Origin: Salvelinus alpinus
Taxonomy: Eukaryota; Chordata; Actinopteri; Salmoniformes; Salmonidae
Assembly (NCBI RefSeq): GCF_045679555.1
Contig: NC_092090.1
Span: 34,940,309 to 35,004,308, forward strand
Length of the DNA stretch: 64,000 nucleotides
Direction of reading: 5' to 3'
Shown: positions 33,842 to 46,070 of the stretch, one piece after another
Numbering within the stretch: position 1 is the first letter of the stretch
Layout of the letters: each line of letters begins with the position of its first letter
Position numbers and translations under genes: made by a program
Notes under the pieces: model-generated
What the model saw: the letters and a program-made list of their open reading frames with translations, nothing else
What the model was told of the DNA's origin: nothing
Databases searched by the model: none

Positions 33842-34999
33842 CACTATATATACAAAAGTATGTGGACACACCTTCAAATTAGTGGATTCAGCTATTTCAG
33901 CCACACTCGTTGCTGAAAGGTGTATAAAATCGAGCACACAGCCATGCAATCTCCATAGACAAACATTGGCAGTAGAATGGCCTTACTGAAGAGCTCTGTG
34001 ACTTTCAACGTGGCACCGTCATAGAATGCCACCTTTCCAACAAGTCAGTTTATCAAATTTCTGCCCTGCTAGAGCTGCCCGGTCAACTGTAAGTGCTTAT
34101 ATTATGAAGTGGAAATGTCTAGGAGCAACAACAGCTCAGCCGCAAAGTGATAGGCCCCACAAGCTCACATAACGGGACCACTGAGTGCTGAAGAGCATAG
34201 CGCGTAAAAATCATCTGTCCTTGGGTGCAAAACTCACTACGAGTTCCAAACTGCCTCCGGAAGCAATGTCAGCACAATAACTGTTTGTCGGGAGCTTCAT
34301 GAAATGGGTTTACATGGCCAAGCAGCCACACACAAGCCTAAAATCACCATGCACAATGCCAAGCGTCGGCTGGAGTGGTGTAAAGCTCGCCACCATTGGA
34401 CTCTGGAGCAGTGAAAATGCGTTCTCTTGAGTGATGAATCAAGCTTCACCATCTGGCAGTCTGACGGACAAATCTGGGTTTGGTGGAGGCCAATGGTCTG
34501 GGGCTGTTTTTCATGGTTTGGGCTAGGCCCCTTCGTTCCAGTGAAGGGAAATCCTAGCGCTACAGCATACAATGACATTCTAGACTATTCTGTGCTTCCA
34601 ACTTTGTGGCAACAGTTTGGGGAAGGTCCTTTCCTGTTTCAGCATGACATTGCCACTGAGCACAAAGCGAGGTCCATACAGAAATAGTTTTTTCGAGATC
34701 GGTGTGGAAGAACATGACTGGCTTGCACAGAGCCCTGACGTCAATCCCATTGAACACCTTTGGGATGAATTGGAACGCCGACTGTGAGCCAGGCCTAATC
34801 GCCCAACATCAGTGCTCGACCTCACTAATGCTCTTCTGGCTGAATGGAAGCAAGTCCCCGCAGCAATGTTCCAAAATCTAGTGATTGAAGAATGGAGGCT
34901 GTTCAGCAGCAAAAGGGGGGACCAACTCCATATTAATGCCAATGATTTTGGAATGAGATGTTCAACGAGCAGATGTCCAAATACTTTTGGTCATTTTAG
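33842..34999 (+). mobile_element. Tc1-type transposon, degraded
   Basis: 1158 bp, left end CACTATATATACAAAAGTAT after TA, right end ATACTTTTGGTCATTTTAG before TA. The empty site is in the homologous sequences near 25180 and 59275. Transposase pieces are visible: WSDES-type ([15 protein letters not shown] at 34420-34470), [24 protein letters not shown] and VNPIEHLWDELERR. They lie in different frames, with a small internal deletion after IWVWW. Confidence 0.85.
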
Positions 35000-35049
35000 T
35001 ATATGTGGTTATACCATATGAAATACATTTGTTTTACAGTACTTACAAC

Positions 35050-35235
35050 GTATGGAACAATTGTAATTTAACCTATAAAGGGTTATGTATTTAAAACTGT
35101 AACTTCTACAGTGGGATACATAAAGTACCAAATGGATGCAGTCACAATAATTGAACCTATAAAGGGTTATGTATTTAAAACGGTTACTTCTACAGTGGGA
35201 TACATAAAGTACCAAATGTTTGCAGTCACAGTCAA
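35050..35235 (+). repeat. Tandem duplication in the 3' UTR
   Basis: Two copies of about 86 bp, each with ACCTATAAAGGGTTATGTAT and GTGGGATACATAAAGTACCA. The homologous sequences at 25255-25330 and 59340-59400 have one copy. Confidence 0.75.
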
Positions 35236-35728
35236 CTGTATTGAATCCCTTAATTTGCCAAATTGGTATACCTTTTGGAATGAAGAATTTAGAATTATTA
35301 TAAACCAATCTGTAAAGTCAAGTTTAGCAAGACATTAGTTTATATATTGTAACTGTAAATTAGTCCACTAGCAGTTCTGTAAGGAAAACCTGTAAATGTT
35401 AATGAAAATGTGATACTTAATAAATTAACACATTTGATTTGAAGTTCTACACGTTGCTGATGATTTAAATTGATAGCTTATGTACCAGGCCACTTCTCCT
35501 CTGCAACATAAGGGTGTGACACTGTAACGACGAAATGGCTTTGTTATGACAGTATGCCTAAATATGTCCAAAGCATTTGAGAAAGCTCCTCAAACAGACC
35601 AATGTTCCGGGTTTTGATTCGTTCAATGTCTGGTTACCATCATTAGTCTGAATAGGTAAGGTACAGTACATCAACAATGCATTTCTCTGAATCCATCACT
35701 CCACACCACTGAAGTCTCAGCCAACATC

Positions 35729-38700
35729 ATGGCAGCATTAGGACTCCTCTGGCTTGTGATCGGTGAGTATTTTCTACTGTTCAAGTAATACAAACATTTT
35801 CAGAGAAATATTGATGTTCATTTCCTGAACAAAATATTTTCCCTAAGTCTATACATTTTTCCATGCAGCCACAGCATCCATCCTTGTCAAATATGAGGGC
35901 GCAAAATCTGAAGACAAAAGTAAAGTATTTATGTATCTTTTTTTGTAGTGATTATTGATGAGTGTTTCATCAATATTTAATTACATCAATGTATAAAATG
36001 CAGTATATACCTTTTAAACACAAATTACCTTCTTAATAATGAACACACATTTAGGGGAAATCCTAACTTCCACTTAAGTTCAACCCTTTTTGGCATTTGT
36101 TTTTATGCAGAGATCTACCCAGCAAAGATATTTGGACCATCTAATGTGACTGAAGGGGTAAATGTCAATTTTAAATGTAGCACTACTGGCATCAGAGTAC
36201 CTGAGGACAAGTTAAATTTGTACCTTTGCAAGAATGGAGTTGGGATAAGAATTGCGGAGCTGGAGAAAGGTGAAGATGATGCTATTTTCACCATGAAGGA
36301 TGTTACAAGAGAAGACTCAGGCAACTACAGCTGTGTGTACACCAGAGATAGACCTGTACACAGTCGCTTGAAGTCAACAGGGGAGAATTTAATAGTCTTT
36401 CATGTCGATGGAGAATGGAAAGGTAAGATTCTGTCAATATTTGTGTATAATGTATGTTTGTAATGATAAGATTGCTATCCATACTGATTATTTGTCAATT
36501 TGTTGCGGTGCAGTTTGAATATTTGTCATTCAGACACATTTTTAGCCAATATATTGCTTTGTAAAGAAAGGCTACATACTCTGACTCAGCAACAAGTTAA
36601 ACACCAGCGTGTACTGTACACCAGAGTCTATTATATCAATGTTCTATACCTTTAAAACACAAATGACCTTCTTAATAATAAACACACTTACATTTAGGGG
36701 AAATCCTAACTTCCACTTAAGTTCACCCCTTATTTGCATTTGTTTTTATGCAGAGATCTACCCAGCAAAGATATTTGGACCATCTAATGTGACTGAAGGG
36801 GTAAATGTTCATTTTAAATGTAGCACTACTGGCATCAGAGGACCTGAGGACAAGTTAAATTTGTACCTTTGCAAGAATGGAGTTGGGATAAGAATTGCAG
36901 AGCTGGAGAAAGGTGAAAATGACGCTATTTTCACCATGAAGGATGTTACAAGAGAAGACTCAGGCAACTACAGCTGTGTGTACACCAGAGATAGACCTGT
37001 ACACAGTCACTTGAAGTCAACAGGGGAGAATTTAATAGTCTTTCATGTCGATGGAGAATGGAAAGGTAAGATTCTGTCAATATTTGTGTATAATGTATGT
37101 TTGTAATGATAAGATTGCTATCCATACTGTATATTTGTCAATTTGTTGCAGTGCAGTTTGAATATTTGTCATTCAGACACATTTTCAGCCAATATATTGC
37201 TTTGTAAAGAAAGGCTACATACTCTGACTCAGCAACAAGTTAAACACCAGCGTGTACTGTACACCAGACTCTATTATATCAATGTTCTTCACAGAGGGAC
37301 TAAAGAATGTGGGAGGACAAGGCGGAGCAGGACTGGCAGCAGCCTAGGTCCTCCTGTTTCTGACTCTGTCTTTACTGTTTTTCTGTGGAGGTGCTGGTGG
37401 ATCCAAGGCTGCTGCCTTGGCCGGAAGGTTAAAATACCAGCCCTAAAAACCCGGCAAACTGCCAGGTCCTTTGATAATATTTATACTGTGCGAATCCTCA
37501 TCCCTGTGTTTTGAGGGATATTACAGAGTTTAACAGGTGCTGTACCCAGTTTGGGTAAGAATATGGGAAAACATGTATGCTTAAAACAAAGTGCTATGCA
37601 CATAGCCTACAGATTAATCATCTGTTTTGTCACATATAAACTTTCCTAGTGCCATACTTCTCTTTTAAAAGATGAAGTGGACGATATTGTGCCAATGAAT
37701 TAATAAATGGCCAAATACACCAGTTAATTAAATATCTGCATAGGTTACAGTTCATGGTTCTTATTGATATGTATTATTATTTAGACTTTCTCTGAACTGA
37801 AAGACATTAGGCCAATATCAGGCTTTCCATAGACATTTAAAATATCTTCATGACTACAAGAGTCTCCAGGCTGCCATTATAACTGCGAATTTTGAATGAG
37901 CAAAAAATAATAATTACGTGGGCTGTTTGGTGAATTTAATCCCATCCAAATCTTCTATTGGAAAACAGAAACGCTGGGGTAATAATAGCCAACGTTCTAT
38001 AGTAATACTAATCCCGTGCGAATAGGGCTACAGGCGGAGGCAGTGGATTGATACAGCCCGTGCAATAAAACAGTTATCTCTATCTCAAATTGACGGATGT
38101 TGCTGAGGATTTTGTTATTATGTTACTTAGATTGACGCACCAGTGTTTCAATAGACTCTAGGGCGGGCCTGGGCGACTCCAGTCCTCGGGGGCCTGATTG
38201 GTGTCACACAATAATCAACTAATCATGATCTTCAGTTAAAACTGCAGTTCGTTTAAATTAGGTGTGTTTGCTTGGGATGGAGGAAAAGTGTGAAACCGAA
38301 CAGGCCCCTGAGGACTGGAATTGCCCAGGCCTGCTGCTCTAGGGGTTCCCTGGGAGTTATAGGAGGACGGGCTCATTGTAGTGGCTGGAATGGAATGCAT
38401 GGAACGGTATCAAACACATCTAACATATGGAAACCACGTTTGACTCTGTTCCATCGACTCCATTCCACCCATTACAACGAGCCTCTCCTCCAATAGCTCC
38501 TCCTACCAGCCTCCTCTGGTAACATTGACTATTCCTCTGGCCGATTATATACTTTATACTTCCATCGAAGTAAGATTTGTCCTTATTGATGTTATAGGGG
38601 ACGTTTTAGGGTGTGTTAGATGGTGGAGGGTTTATTCCATGTCATTGACCACATGGATACACTTAGAATAAGTTCTGTCTAATTGATAATGCATCCATCT

Positions 38701-39354
38701 ACATTTGGTCTCTATTTCAGAGGCTGCACATGATGTGATACTGGTCAATGTAATCCGACTGATAAGTTCAGCTGTTGTAGTCATACTTCTGCTGACTGTA
38801 GTGGCTGTTAGTTCATGCTGTTCAAAAAGAGGTAATTATGATGATGTCTCTTTTCTGAATGACATACAGTAGTGATCTACTGACAGATAATAACTTTTGG
38901 TAACCCTTCCTATGAATACTCTCTTCATAATGCATTACAAGCACACGTACACTGAGTATAGAAAACATTAACACCTTAACCTGACATAGACTGACCAGGT
39001 GAATCCTGGTCAGGTGAAACACTCGTTTTTCTGTACTCTTAAAACATGGCACAATTGTAACAAGGGATTATGCTTTTATATGTTAGTGGGGTATAAATGA
39101 TCAATAGGCTTTTATTTGTCTTTTGGAAAAAAGTTATTAACATGTTAAGATATTGTAGACAAAACAGCCAAGCGGCGAGTGCCCAAGGAACATACATGAT
39201 TTAAGTATAATACTTCTATTATCGTCTCCATACTGTGGCACAACAAGAGATATTGAAACGTGTACTTTCTTTCATTTTCACAGGCACTGAAGCTAAAAAG
39301 GACCACTACAGTATGCACTGTAATCTGCCAACCTGGTCCAATGGTACAATATGA
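35729..39354 (+). CDS. Two-Ig receptor F, NVIR transmembrane (intact)
   Basis: Exons are leader 35729-35762 (MAALGLLWLVI), 35869-35919, Ig1 36111-36422, Ig2 36754-37065, TM 38721-38831 and tail 39284-39354 with TGA. They total 891 nt (296 codons) in one open frame with phase-1 junctions. Both Ig exons have FKCSTTGI, LNLYLCKNGVGI and DSGNYSCVYTRD. The TM is LVNVIRLISSAVVVILLLTV. The tail is short (GTEAKKDHYSMHC...). A second, uncharged TM exon at 37295 contains an in-frame TAG (GGAGLAAA then stop), so only the arginine TM gives a full receptor. Predicted as an activating-type surface receptor; the splice choice is inference. Confidence 0.7.
36038..37250 (+). repeat. Tandem duplication of an Ig exon
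   Basis: Ig exon plus flanking intron sequence is duplicated in tandem with a unit of about 645 bp (36038-36640 and 36680-37280). The two Ig exons differ at only a few codons (for example N/H in VNF/VHF, R/G after GI, R/H in HSxLK). Confidence 0.85.
37295..37420 (+). pseudogene. Uncharged TM exon of F (nonsense)
   Basis: Homologous to the H exon 62547-62657. The acceptor CTTCACAG and EGLKNVGGQ are kept, but the codon matching TTG in H is TAG, and a few bases are inserted after CTTTACTG. The inhibitory-type exon is therefore unusable in F. Confidence 0.72.
38165..38520. mobile_element. Two adjacent small MITEs
   Basis: The first (38168-38340) has GACTCCAGTCCTCGGGGGCC pairing with CAGGCCCCTGAGGACTGGA. 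The second (38348-38518) has GGAGGACGGGCTCATTGTAG pairing with ACAACGAGCCTCTCCTCC. Both are non-coding. Confidence 0.6.
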
Positions 39355-39631
39355 CGGTGACCCCAAGGGACAAGTTAGCTCTACAGGGCCAGCCTTTTGT
39401 TGAGAAAATGTGGGAAATGAATGAGCAACCTACAATCAATAACCAATGTTACTTTTCTCAACGGTTATTTATAGTACTGTTTTTAGCTTTAGCTGCTATA
39501 AGTTTGTTGTAACATTACTTGATGCTATGGGGTAGTAACGTTCACTATGAAGGAATTAATTCTGAATATTTTGACACTTTGTTTATTGGTATAATGCATT
39601 TTAAGAATTAAGTGTATAATGCCTTGTTTGT

Positions 39632-39979
39632 ATATTGAAGGAAAACTATATTGACCCAAAAGCTATCTTATGGTATTTGTTTTATTAGTCCATTGTTGAT
39701 ATAGTACCAAAATGTTTTGCATGTCATCAATCAAGTTTTCAACATATGTAACTTTCAAAATACAGAAATCTGACCCGCATGATGCATTTTGCATCATATA
39801 ATGCCAAACACAGCATCACATGACACAAAATGCGTCATAAGCGTCAGATTTCTGTATTTTTAAAGTTACATATCTTGAAAACTTGATTGATGACATGCAA
39901 AACCTTGTGGGACTATATCAACAATGGACTAATAAAACAAATACCAAAATATAGTTTTTGGGTGAAGTTTTTCTTTAAT
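39632..39979. mobile_element. Near-perfect fold-back element
   Basis: Two arms of about 140 bp: GGTATTTGTTTTATTAGTCC pairs with GGACTAATAAAACAAATACC, GCATGTCATCAATCAAGTTT pairs with AACTTGATTGATGACATGC, and ATACAGAAATCTGAC pairs with GTCAGATTTCTGTAT. They surround a loop of about 70 bp. No coding sequence. Confidence 0.82.
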
Positions 39980-40353
39980 AGCCATTTATTTCACACAGTT
40001 TTTGTCTATGCAAAGATACATGCGCAATTCTTCTCTTATTTGTCTTTTGTAATTTACAGTATAGCTACATGTGAAACTGTATCAGTTAGCCAAATGGTGC
40101 AGTGAATATAACAGAACCTCTTAATTTCTCTAATGACACGCCTACTCTTGAAACTGAATTTATAAGGGATTGAACGCTTTGTTCCAAAAGTAAGGCTGAA
40201 TCCATCCTCAGTATATGAGGAACGTTCTTAGCTATAGTCCGTTTTTTTATTCGTACAATGTGAGGTTATTGTTATGAGCCTACATTTTGTGAGGCACATC
40301 AACATTGTATTTCTCTAAACCAAACCTCTAAACAAAGTCTCAGCCAATACATC
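39980..40353. promoter_or_regulatory. Upstream region of gene G
   Basis: The last 180 bp resemble the sequences upstream of the F and H leaders (the common GTCTCAGCCAA just before the ATG), so this probably contains the promoter and 5' UTR. No TATA box could be assigned with confidence. Confidence 0.35.
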
Positions 40354-40563
40354 ATGGCAGCATTAGGACTCATATGGCTTGTGATCTGTGAGTATATTCT
40401 ACTTTTCTAGTGACAGAAATAATCAAGGGCAACATTTATTTAAATGTTCTATGTTTCTAGTATCTTACAACGGTCATCTGCATTATAGAGAAACAGGACT
40501 TAATCAAGTATTCTTGTTCCAAGTAGTCACAGCATCCAAACCTGCCAAATCTGAATACACAGG

Positions 40564-41096
40564 AGAGAGAATAAAGTAGACGGCGTGCGTCAAACGTTTG
40601 ATTTATGACCCTATGTCTGGATGACGTGTGCATGCCCAAATATGGGCATCTGGTCAGGACATCCTGGTGGGAAGGTGTCACGTGGTTATGCCCATATAAG
40701 GGCATCCTGTTCCTGTTGTCAGGTGTTAGAGTGTGTTAATTTATGTCTATATTGCATCTATTCCTTTGAAGTTGTCATGATGATTGATGTGTAGGGACCT
40801 CGTTGAACTGGGGGGGGGGTGTTTGAACATTTCAAAGAGGATGGCCCCACACACCTATTTTATTGCCCTTAGGGCTGTTGTCTATGAAGCAGAAATGTCT
40901 GGGGGGGATTGTATTGGTGGCAGACGCATTATAAATAAGACCCAGAACAACACATGTGGCCCCAGAACACTAAACAAGATTTAAAAAATAAACATGGATT
41001 TTGTGATCAGTGGCAAAGCAGTGATGACCGTAACAACGGAAGCAGGACCGCGGCTGAAACATAGAGAAAGGGCCAAGTATAAAGCAACAATATACC
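40564..41096 (+). repeat. Polinton left terminal inverted repeat
   Basis: Pairs with 56044-56576. Includes GACGGCGTGCGTCAAACGTT, a G/C homopolymer, and the start of a coding frame ([10 protein letters not shown]) at 40994. Differences between arms include small indels around 40680-40720. Confidence 0.9.
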
Positions 41097-41225
41097 TCAT
41101 AAACGTTCACAATCCTGGTAATAAGCTATGCTTTGCAATAGGCCTAGCACATTTACTCAACCCTGGGTGTACGGATCTAGTGGCGTTACAAAAGGCTCGA
41201 GATCTCCAAATTGCCGTTGGTCTAG

Positions 41226-41842
41226 GTATTGACGGGAGGATGGATGGGGCCATGTATCGCGAGATCTTGACCAACAACCTCCTTCCCTCAGTAAGAGCAT
41301 TGAAGATGGGTCGTGGCTGGGTCTTCCAGCATGACAACGACCCGAAACACACAGCCAGGGCAACTAAGGAGTGGCTCCGTAAGAAGCATCTCAAGGTCCT
41401 GGAGTGGCCTAGCCAGTCTCCAGACCTGAACCCAATAGAAAATCTTTGGAGGGAGCCGAAAGTCCGTATTGCCCAGCGACAGCCCCGAAACCTGAAGGAT
41501 CTGGAGATGGTCTGTATGGAGGAGTGGGCCAAAATCCCTGCTGCAGTGTGTGCAAACCTGGTCAAGAACTACAGGAAACGTATGATCTCTGTAATTGCAA
41601 ACTAAGGTTTCTGTACCAAATATTCAGTTCTGCTTTTCTGATGTATCAAATACTTATGTCATGCAATAAAATGCAAATTAATTACTTAAAAATCATACAA
41701 TGTGATTTTCTGGATTTTTGTTTTAGATTCCTTCTCTCACAGTTGAAGTGTACCTATGATAAAAATTACAGACCTCTACATGCTTTGTAAGTAGGAAAAC
41801 CTGCAAAATTGTCAGTGTATCAAATACTTGTTCTCCCCACTG
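41226..41842 (+). mobile_element. 5'-truncated Tc1 inside polB
   Basis: The right end TTGTTCTCCCCACTG before TA is the complement of a Tc1 terminus. The transposase C-terminal half is open to 41605: [23 protein letters not shown] and [11 protein letters not shown] carry the second D and the E. The left end and N-terminal half are missing. Confidence 0.85.
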
Positions 41843-41980
41843 TATACAGGATGCGGTGGTATTCTCTGACATAGTCAAATTTTAAAACTTTCTGAACATC
41901 AAGATTGTGGTTTTGTACCACAGTAGAGCTAATGCAGCTCTCTTGAAATTCCAAAACAACCCACAACCTCATCCTCAGAT

Positions 41981-42383
41981 TGTCACGAATCCTGCCGAAG
42001 ATGGTGCCTCTTCCTGTTCGGGCGGCGCTCGGCGGTCGTCGTCGCCGGCCTACTAGCTGCCACCGATCCCCTTTTCTGTTTCATTTAGTGTTGTCTGATT
42101 AGTTGCACCTGTTTCTTGTTTAGGTTATGGTTTTCGGCTATTTAAACCCGGTAGGCCCGCCGGCTTTTGTGTGGCTTGTTTTTCTGTTATTTGGTGTGTG
42201 TGATTTCTGTGGATGTTATTTTTTCCCGAACCGTTTCCTCCTGTTGTTTTGGACTGGGTCTTTTAGCGCCCGTGTGTGTGGCGTTGACCGACACTGTTGC
42301 TTTGGGAATAAACTATCCACGTATCTACTACCCTGCTCTCTGTGCCTGACTCCTCCACCCACTACGTCTAGAAGTACATGACA
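41981..42383 (+). mobile_element. Solo LTR inside polB
   Basis: 403 bp, TGTCACGAATCC to GTACATGACA, with perfect 5-bp duplication CAGAT (41976-41980, 42384-42388). Contains AATAAA near 42308. Same family as the minus-strand LTR at 57072-57472. Confidence 0.85.
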
Positions 42384-44636
42384 CAGATTCTGTACTTTTA
42401 TGTGCAAAACGACCATTATTATGCTATTACCAACATCACAGCGTTTTTAGGCGCACCATATGTGTGTCCAGCCTGTCATAGAGGCTACACCCGAAAGGGG
42501 GGGCACTCGTGCCGTTAAAACTGTTCAGTATGTCTGGATGAAAATTGTCCGATGCAACCCATAAACCTGACAACCTGTGCGGATTGTCACCACACATGTC
42601 GTTTGACTTACTGTTACGAAAAACACAAAATTGAAACATGGCACCCCAAGGCCTGTAAATCTGTAAGCAGTTGTGACATTAACAAGAAATGTCCAAAATG
42701 CCAGTGCAATTACAACCTTAAAATAGACAGCCCTAAACCTCATGTGTGTGGAATCATACATTGCCCAATCTGTAAAGGGCCTTTGAAAAGCAGAGACGCT
42801 GAAGTGGTTCAAGAAGTGCCACACGAGTGTTATATTCAGCCCTTGGCTGAAGATGAACATTCAGAGAAATATGTGTTTTATGATTTTGAGACTAATCAGC
42901 AATCAGGGGTTCATTTGCCTATTTTTGTATCTACCATGACTTTCAAGGGTGATAAGTGGTCGGCAAAGGGGCCCAATTGTGCACTCCTCTTTCTAAAACA
43001 CTTTAGAAAACCCCAGTACAGAAACTTCACGTTTATAGCGCACAATTCTAGAGCCTATGACTCCTACCTTCTTTTGAACCCCTTGATACAGCAGGGCGTT
43101 GCACCCAGTGTCATAGCTCAAGGTAGTAAAATCTTGTGTTTTGTAGACCCCGCCTTCAACCAGAGATACATTGACAGTTTAAGCTTCTTACCCATGAGAT
43201 GGCTCAAATGCCAGAGGCCTTGGGTTTTGAAAACTCTGTGAAAGGCTGGTTACCCCATTTCTTCACATCTGAGGAGAATCTACATTATATTGGAGCTTAT
43301 CCCAGCCCCGAAATGTACAGGTGTGATCAGATGTCTCCCAAAGAGCGAGAGAGATTCATGACATGGTACGAGACAGTATGTCACAGCACTTTTGATTTCC
43401 ACAAAAAGATGGAGTCATACTGTGACAACGATGTAGTTATACTTCGTGAAGGATGCCTCAGATTCAGAGAAGAGGTAATCAAAGATGCAGGCATTGACCC
43501 CTGGAGCTGTACAACTATTGCATCGGCATGCATGAAAACCTATCGTACACGTCTACCTACAGCATCTATAGCTATCCCCTCGCCTGACAACTACCAACGC
43601 CAATTCAAGTCATACTCTAGTCGGTCCATTCAATGGTTGGAGTACTTGGCCCAGGATAAAGACATTTTTATTCAACATGCTTTGAATAGGGGTGAGAAGG
43701 CGTTTGGGCCTTATCATGTAGATGGATAAACACAGATTGACGGTGTTGAGACCGTGTTTGAGTACAACGGTTGTTTCTTCCACGGTTGTAAATCTTGCTT
43801 TGTGCCCCAGGCCATGTGTGTCCTAACCCAAAAGACTTTTGGGGAAATGTACCAAGAGTTTCAAGACAAATTGGAATCTTTACAGGCTACTTACGGGTTG
43901 AAAGTGAATGTGATGTGGGAGCATGAGTGGACCGCACTCAAAAAGTCTGATCCTCATGTTCGAGCCTTCCTTTCCAGCTTTGACACACCAGAACCCTTGG
44001 AACCACAGGCCTTGTATGGAGGCCGTACCAATGCTTTGACATTGCGGTATGTAGCGCAACCCGACGAGACAATAGGATATGTAGATTTTACATCCCTTTA
44101 TTCTCATGTAATGAGTTCCTCATGCTATCCTATGGGGCATCCTGAAATTATTCACCGCGACTTTGACTTACCCCAAAATTATTTTGGTCTGATCAAAGCA
44201 ACTGTCTACCCTCCTAGGGGTTTGTTTATACCAGTGTTTCCTTCCAAGGAACCTCAAGAAAAACTTTTCTTTCCCCTTTGTCGCACCTCCAGTGAAAACA
44301 ACCAGGAAAAGCCTTGTGATCACTCAGATCAAGAAAGAGCCCTGACAGCTGTATGGGTCACAGTTGAATTCTCGAAGGCTCTAGAGATGGGGTATCGTGT
44401 GGTCAAAATCTTTGAAGTGTGGAACTTTTCCAGGAAATCAGACACTCTTTTTAAAGAGTACATCAAGACCTTCTTGAGATGCAAGCAAATGGCTTCAGGC
44501 TATCCTGCATCGGTCAGAGATCAAGAGAGCAAAGACAAGTACATTCAAGACTATCACGACAGAGAAGGCATACTTCTTGACCCTGACAGAATAGAGGTCA
44601 ACAAAACCAAAAGAAATGTGTCGAAATTGTACTTAA

Positions 44637-46070
44637 CCTTTCTAGGACACACGTTCCGCTAGCGGAACCCCTGACAACGTTCAGCTGAAAAGGCAGCGCG
44701 GGAAATTCATTTTTTTCTTTTTTAATATGTAACTTTCACACATTAACAAGTCCAATACAGCAAATGAAAGATAAACATCTTGTTAATCTACCCATCGTGT
44801 ACGATTTAAAAAATGTTTTACAGTGAAAACACAACATATGATTATGTTAGATCACCACCAAGTCCAAAAATCACACAGCCATTTTCCCAGCCAAAGATAG
44901 GAGTCACAAAAAGCAGAAATAGAGATAAAATTAATCACTAACCTTTGATGATCTTCATCAGATGACACTCATAGGACATCATGTTACACAATACATGTAT
45001 GTTTTGTTCGATAATGTGCATATTTATATAAAAAAATCTCTGTTTACATTGGCGCCATGTTCAGAAATGCCTCCAAAATATCCGGAGAAATTGCAGAGAG
45101 CCACATCAAATAACAGAAATACTCATCATAAACTTTGATGAAAGATACATGTTTTACATAGAATTAAAGATACACTTGTTCTTAATGCAACCGCTGTGTC
45201 AGATTTCAAAAAAACTTTACGGAAAAAGCACACCATGCAATAATCTGAGACGGCGCTCAGATATAAACAACATTTCTCTGCCATGTTGGAGTCAACACAA
45301 ATACGAAATGACATCATAAATATTCCCTTACCTTTGATGATCTTCATCAGAATGCACTCCCAGGAATCCTAGTTCCACAATAAATTGTTGTTTTGTTCGA
45401 TAATGTCCATTATTTATGTTCAAGTAGCTACTTTTGTTGGCACGTTTAGTACACATATCTAAACGCTCGCGCAGATCCAGGCGAACGTCGGACGAAAACT
45501 TCAAAAAGTTATATTACAGGTCGAATAAACTTGTCAAACTAAATAGAGAATCAATCTTTAGGATGTTGTTATCATAAATATTCAATAACGTTCCAACTGG
45601 AGAATTCCTTTGTGTCTATAGAAATAATGGAACGCAAGTCGATATCATGAGGAATGCGCATGACCAGGACCTGGCACTCTGCCAGACCACTGACTCAAAC
45701 AGCTCCCATCCGGCCCCACATCACAGTAGAAGCTTCATTCAACGTTCTACAGACTGTTGACATCTAGTGGAAGACGTAGGAAGTGCAAACAGATCCATAT
45801 CCCACTGGGATTTCAATAGGCGATGAGTTGAAAATCAACCAGCCTCAGAATTCTCACTTCCTGTTTGGATTTTTTCTCAGGTTTTTGCCTGCCATATGAG
45901 TTTTGTTATACTCACAGACATCATTAAACAGTTTTAGAAACTTCAGAGTGTTGTATATCCAATAGTAATAATAATATGCATATATTAGCATCTGGGACAG
46001 AGTAGGAGGCAGTTCACTCTGTGCACGCTATTCATCCAAAGTGAAAATGCTGCCCCCTATCCCTAAAATG
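44637..46070 (+). mobile_element. TTAA-target MITE in polB
   Basis: 1434 bp between TTAA at 44633-44636 and 46071-46074. Left end CCTTTCTAGGACAC, right end GCCCCCTATCCCTAAAATG. TTAA duplication and CC-starting ends point to the piggyBac superfamily. No transposase seen. The 3' part (GTCTGGGACTGAGTAGGAGG-type) is shared with 51591-52650. Confidence 0.8.
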
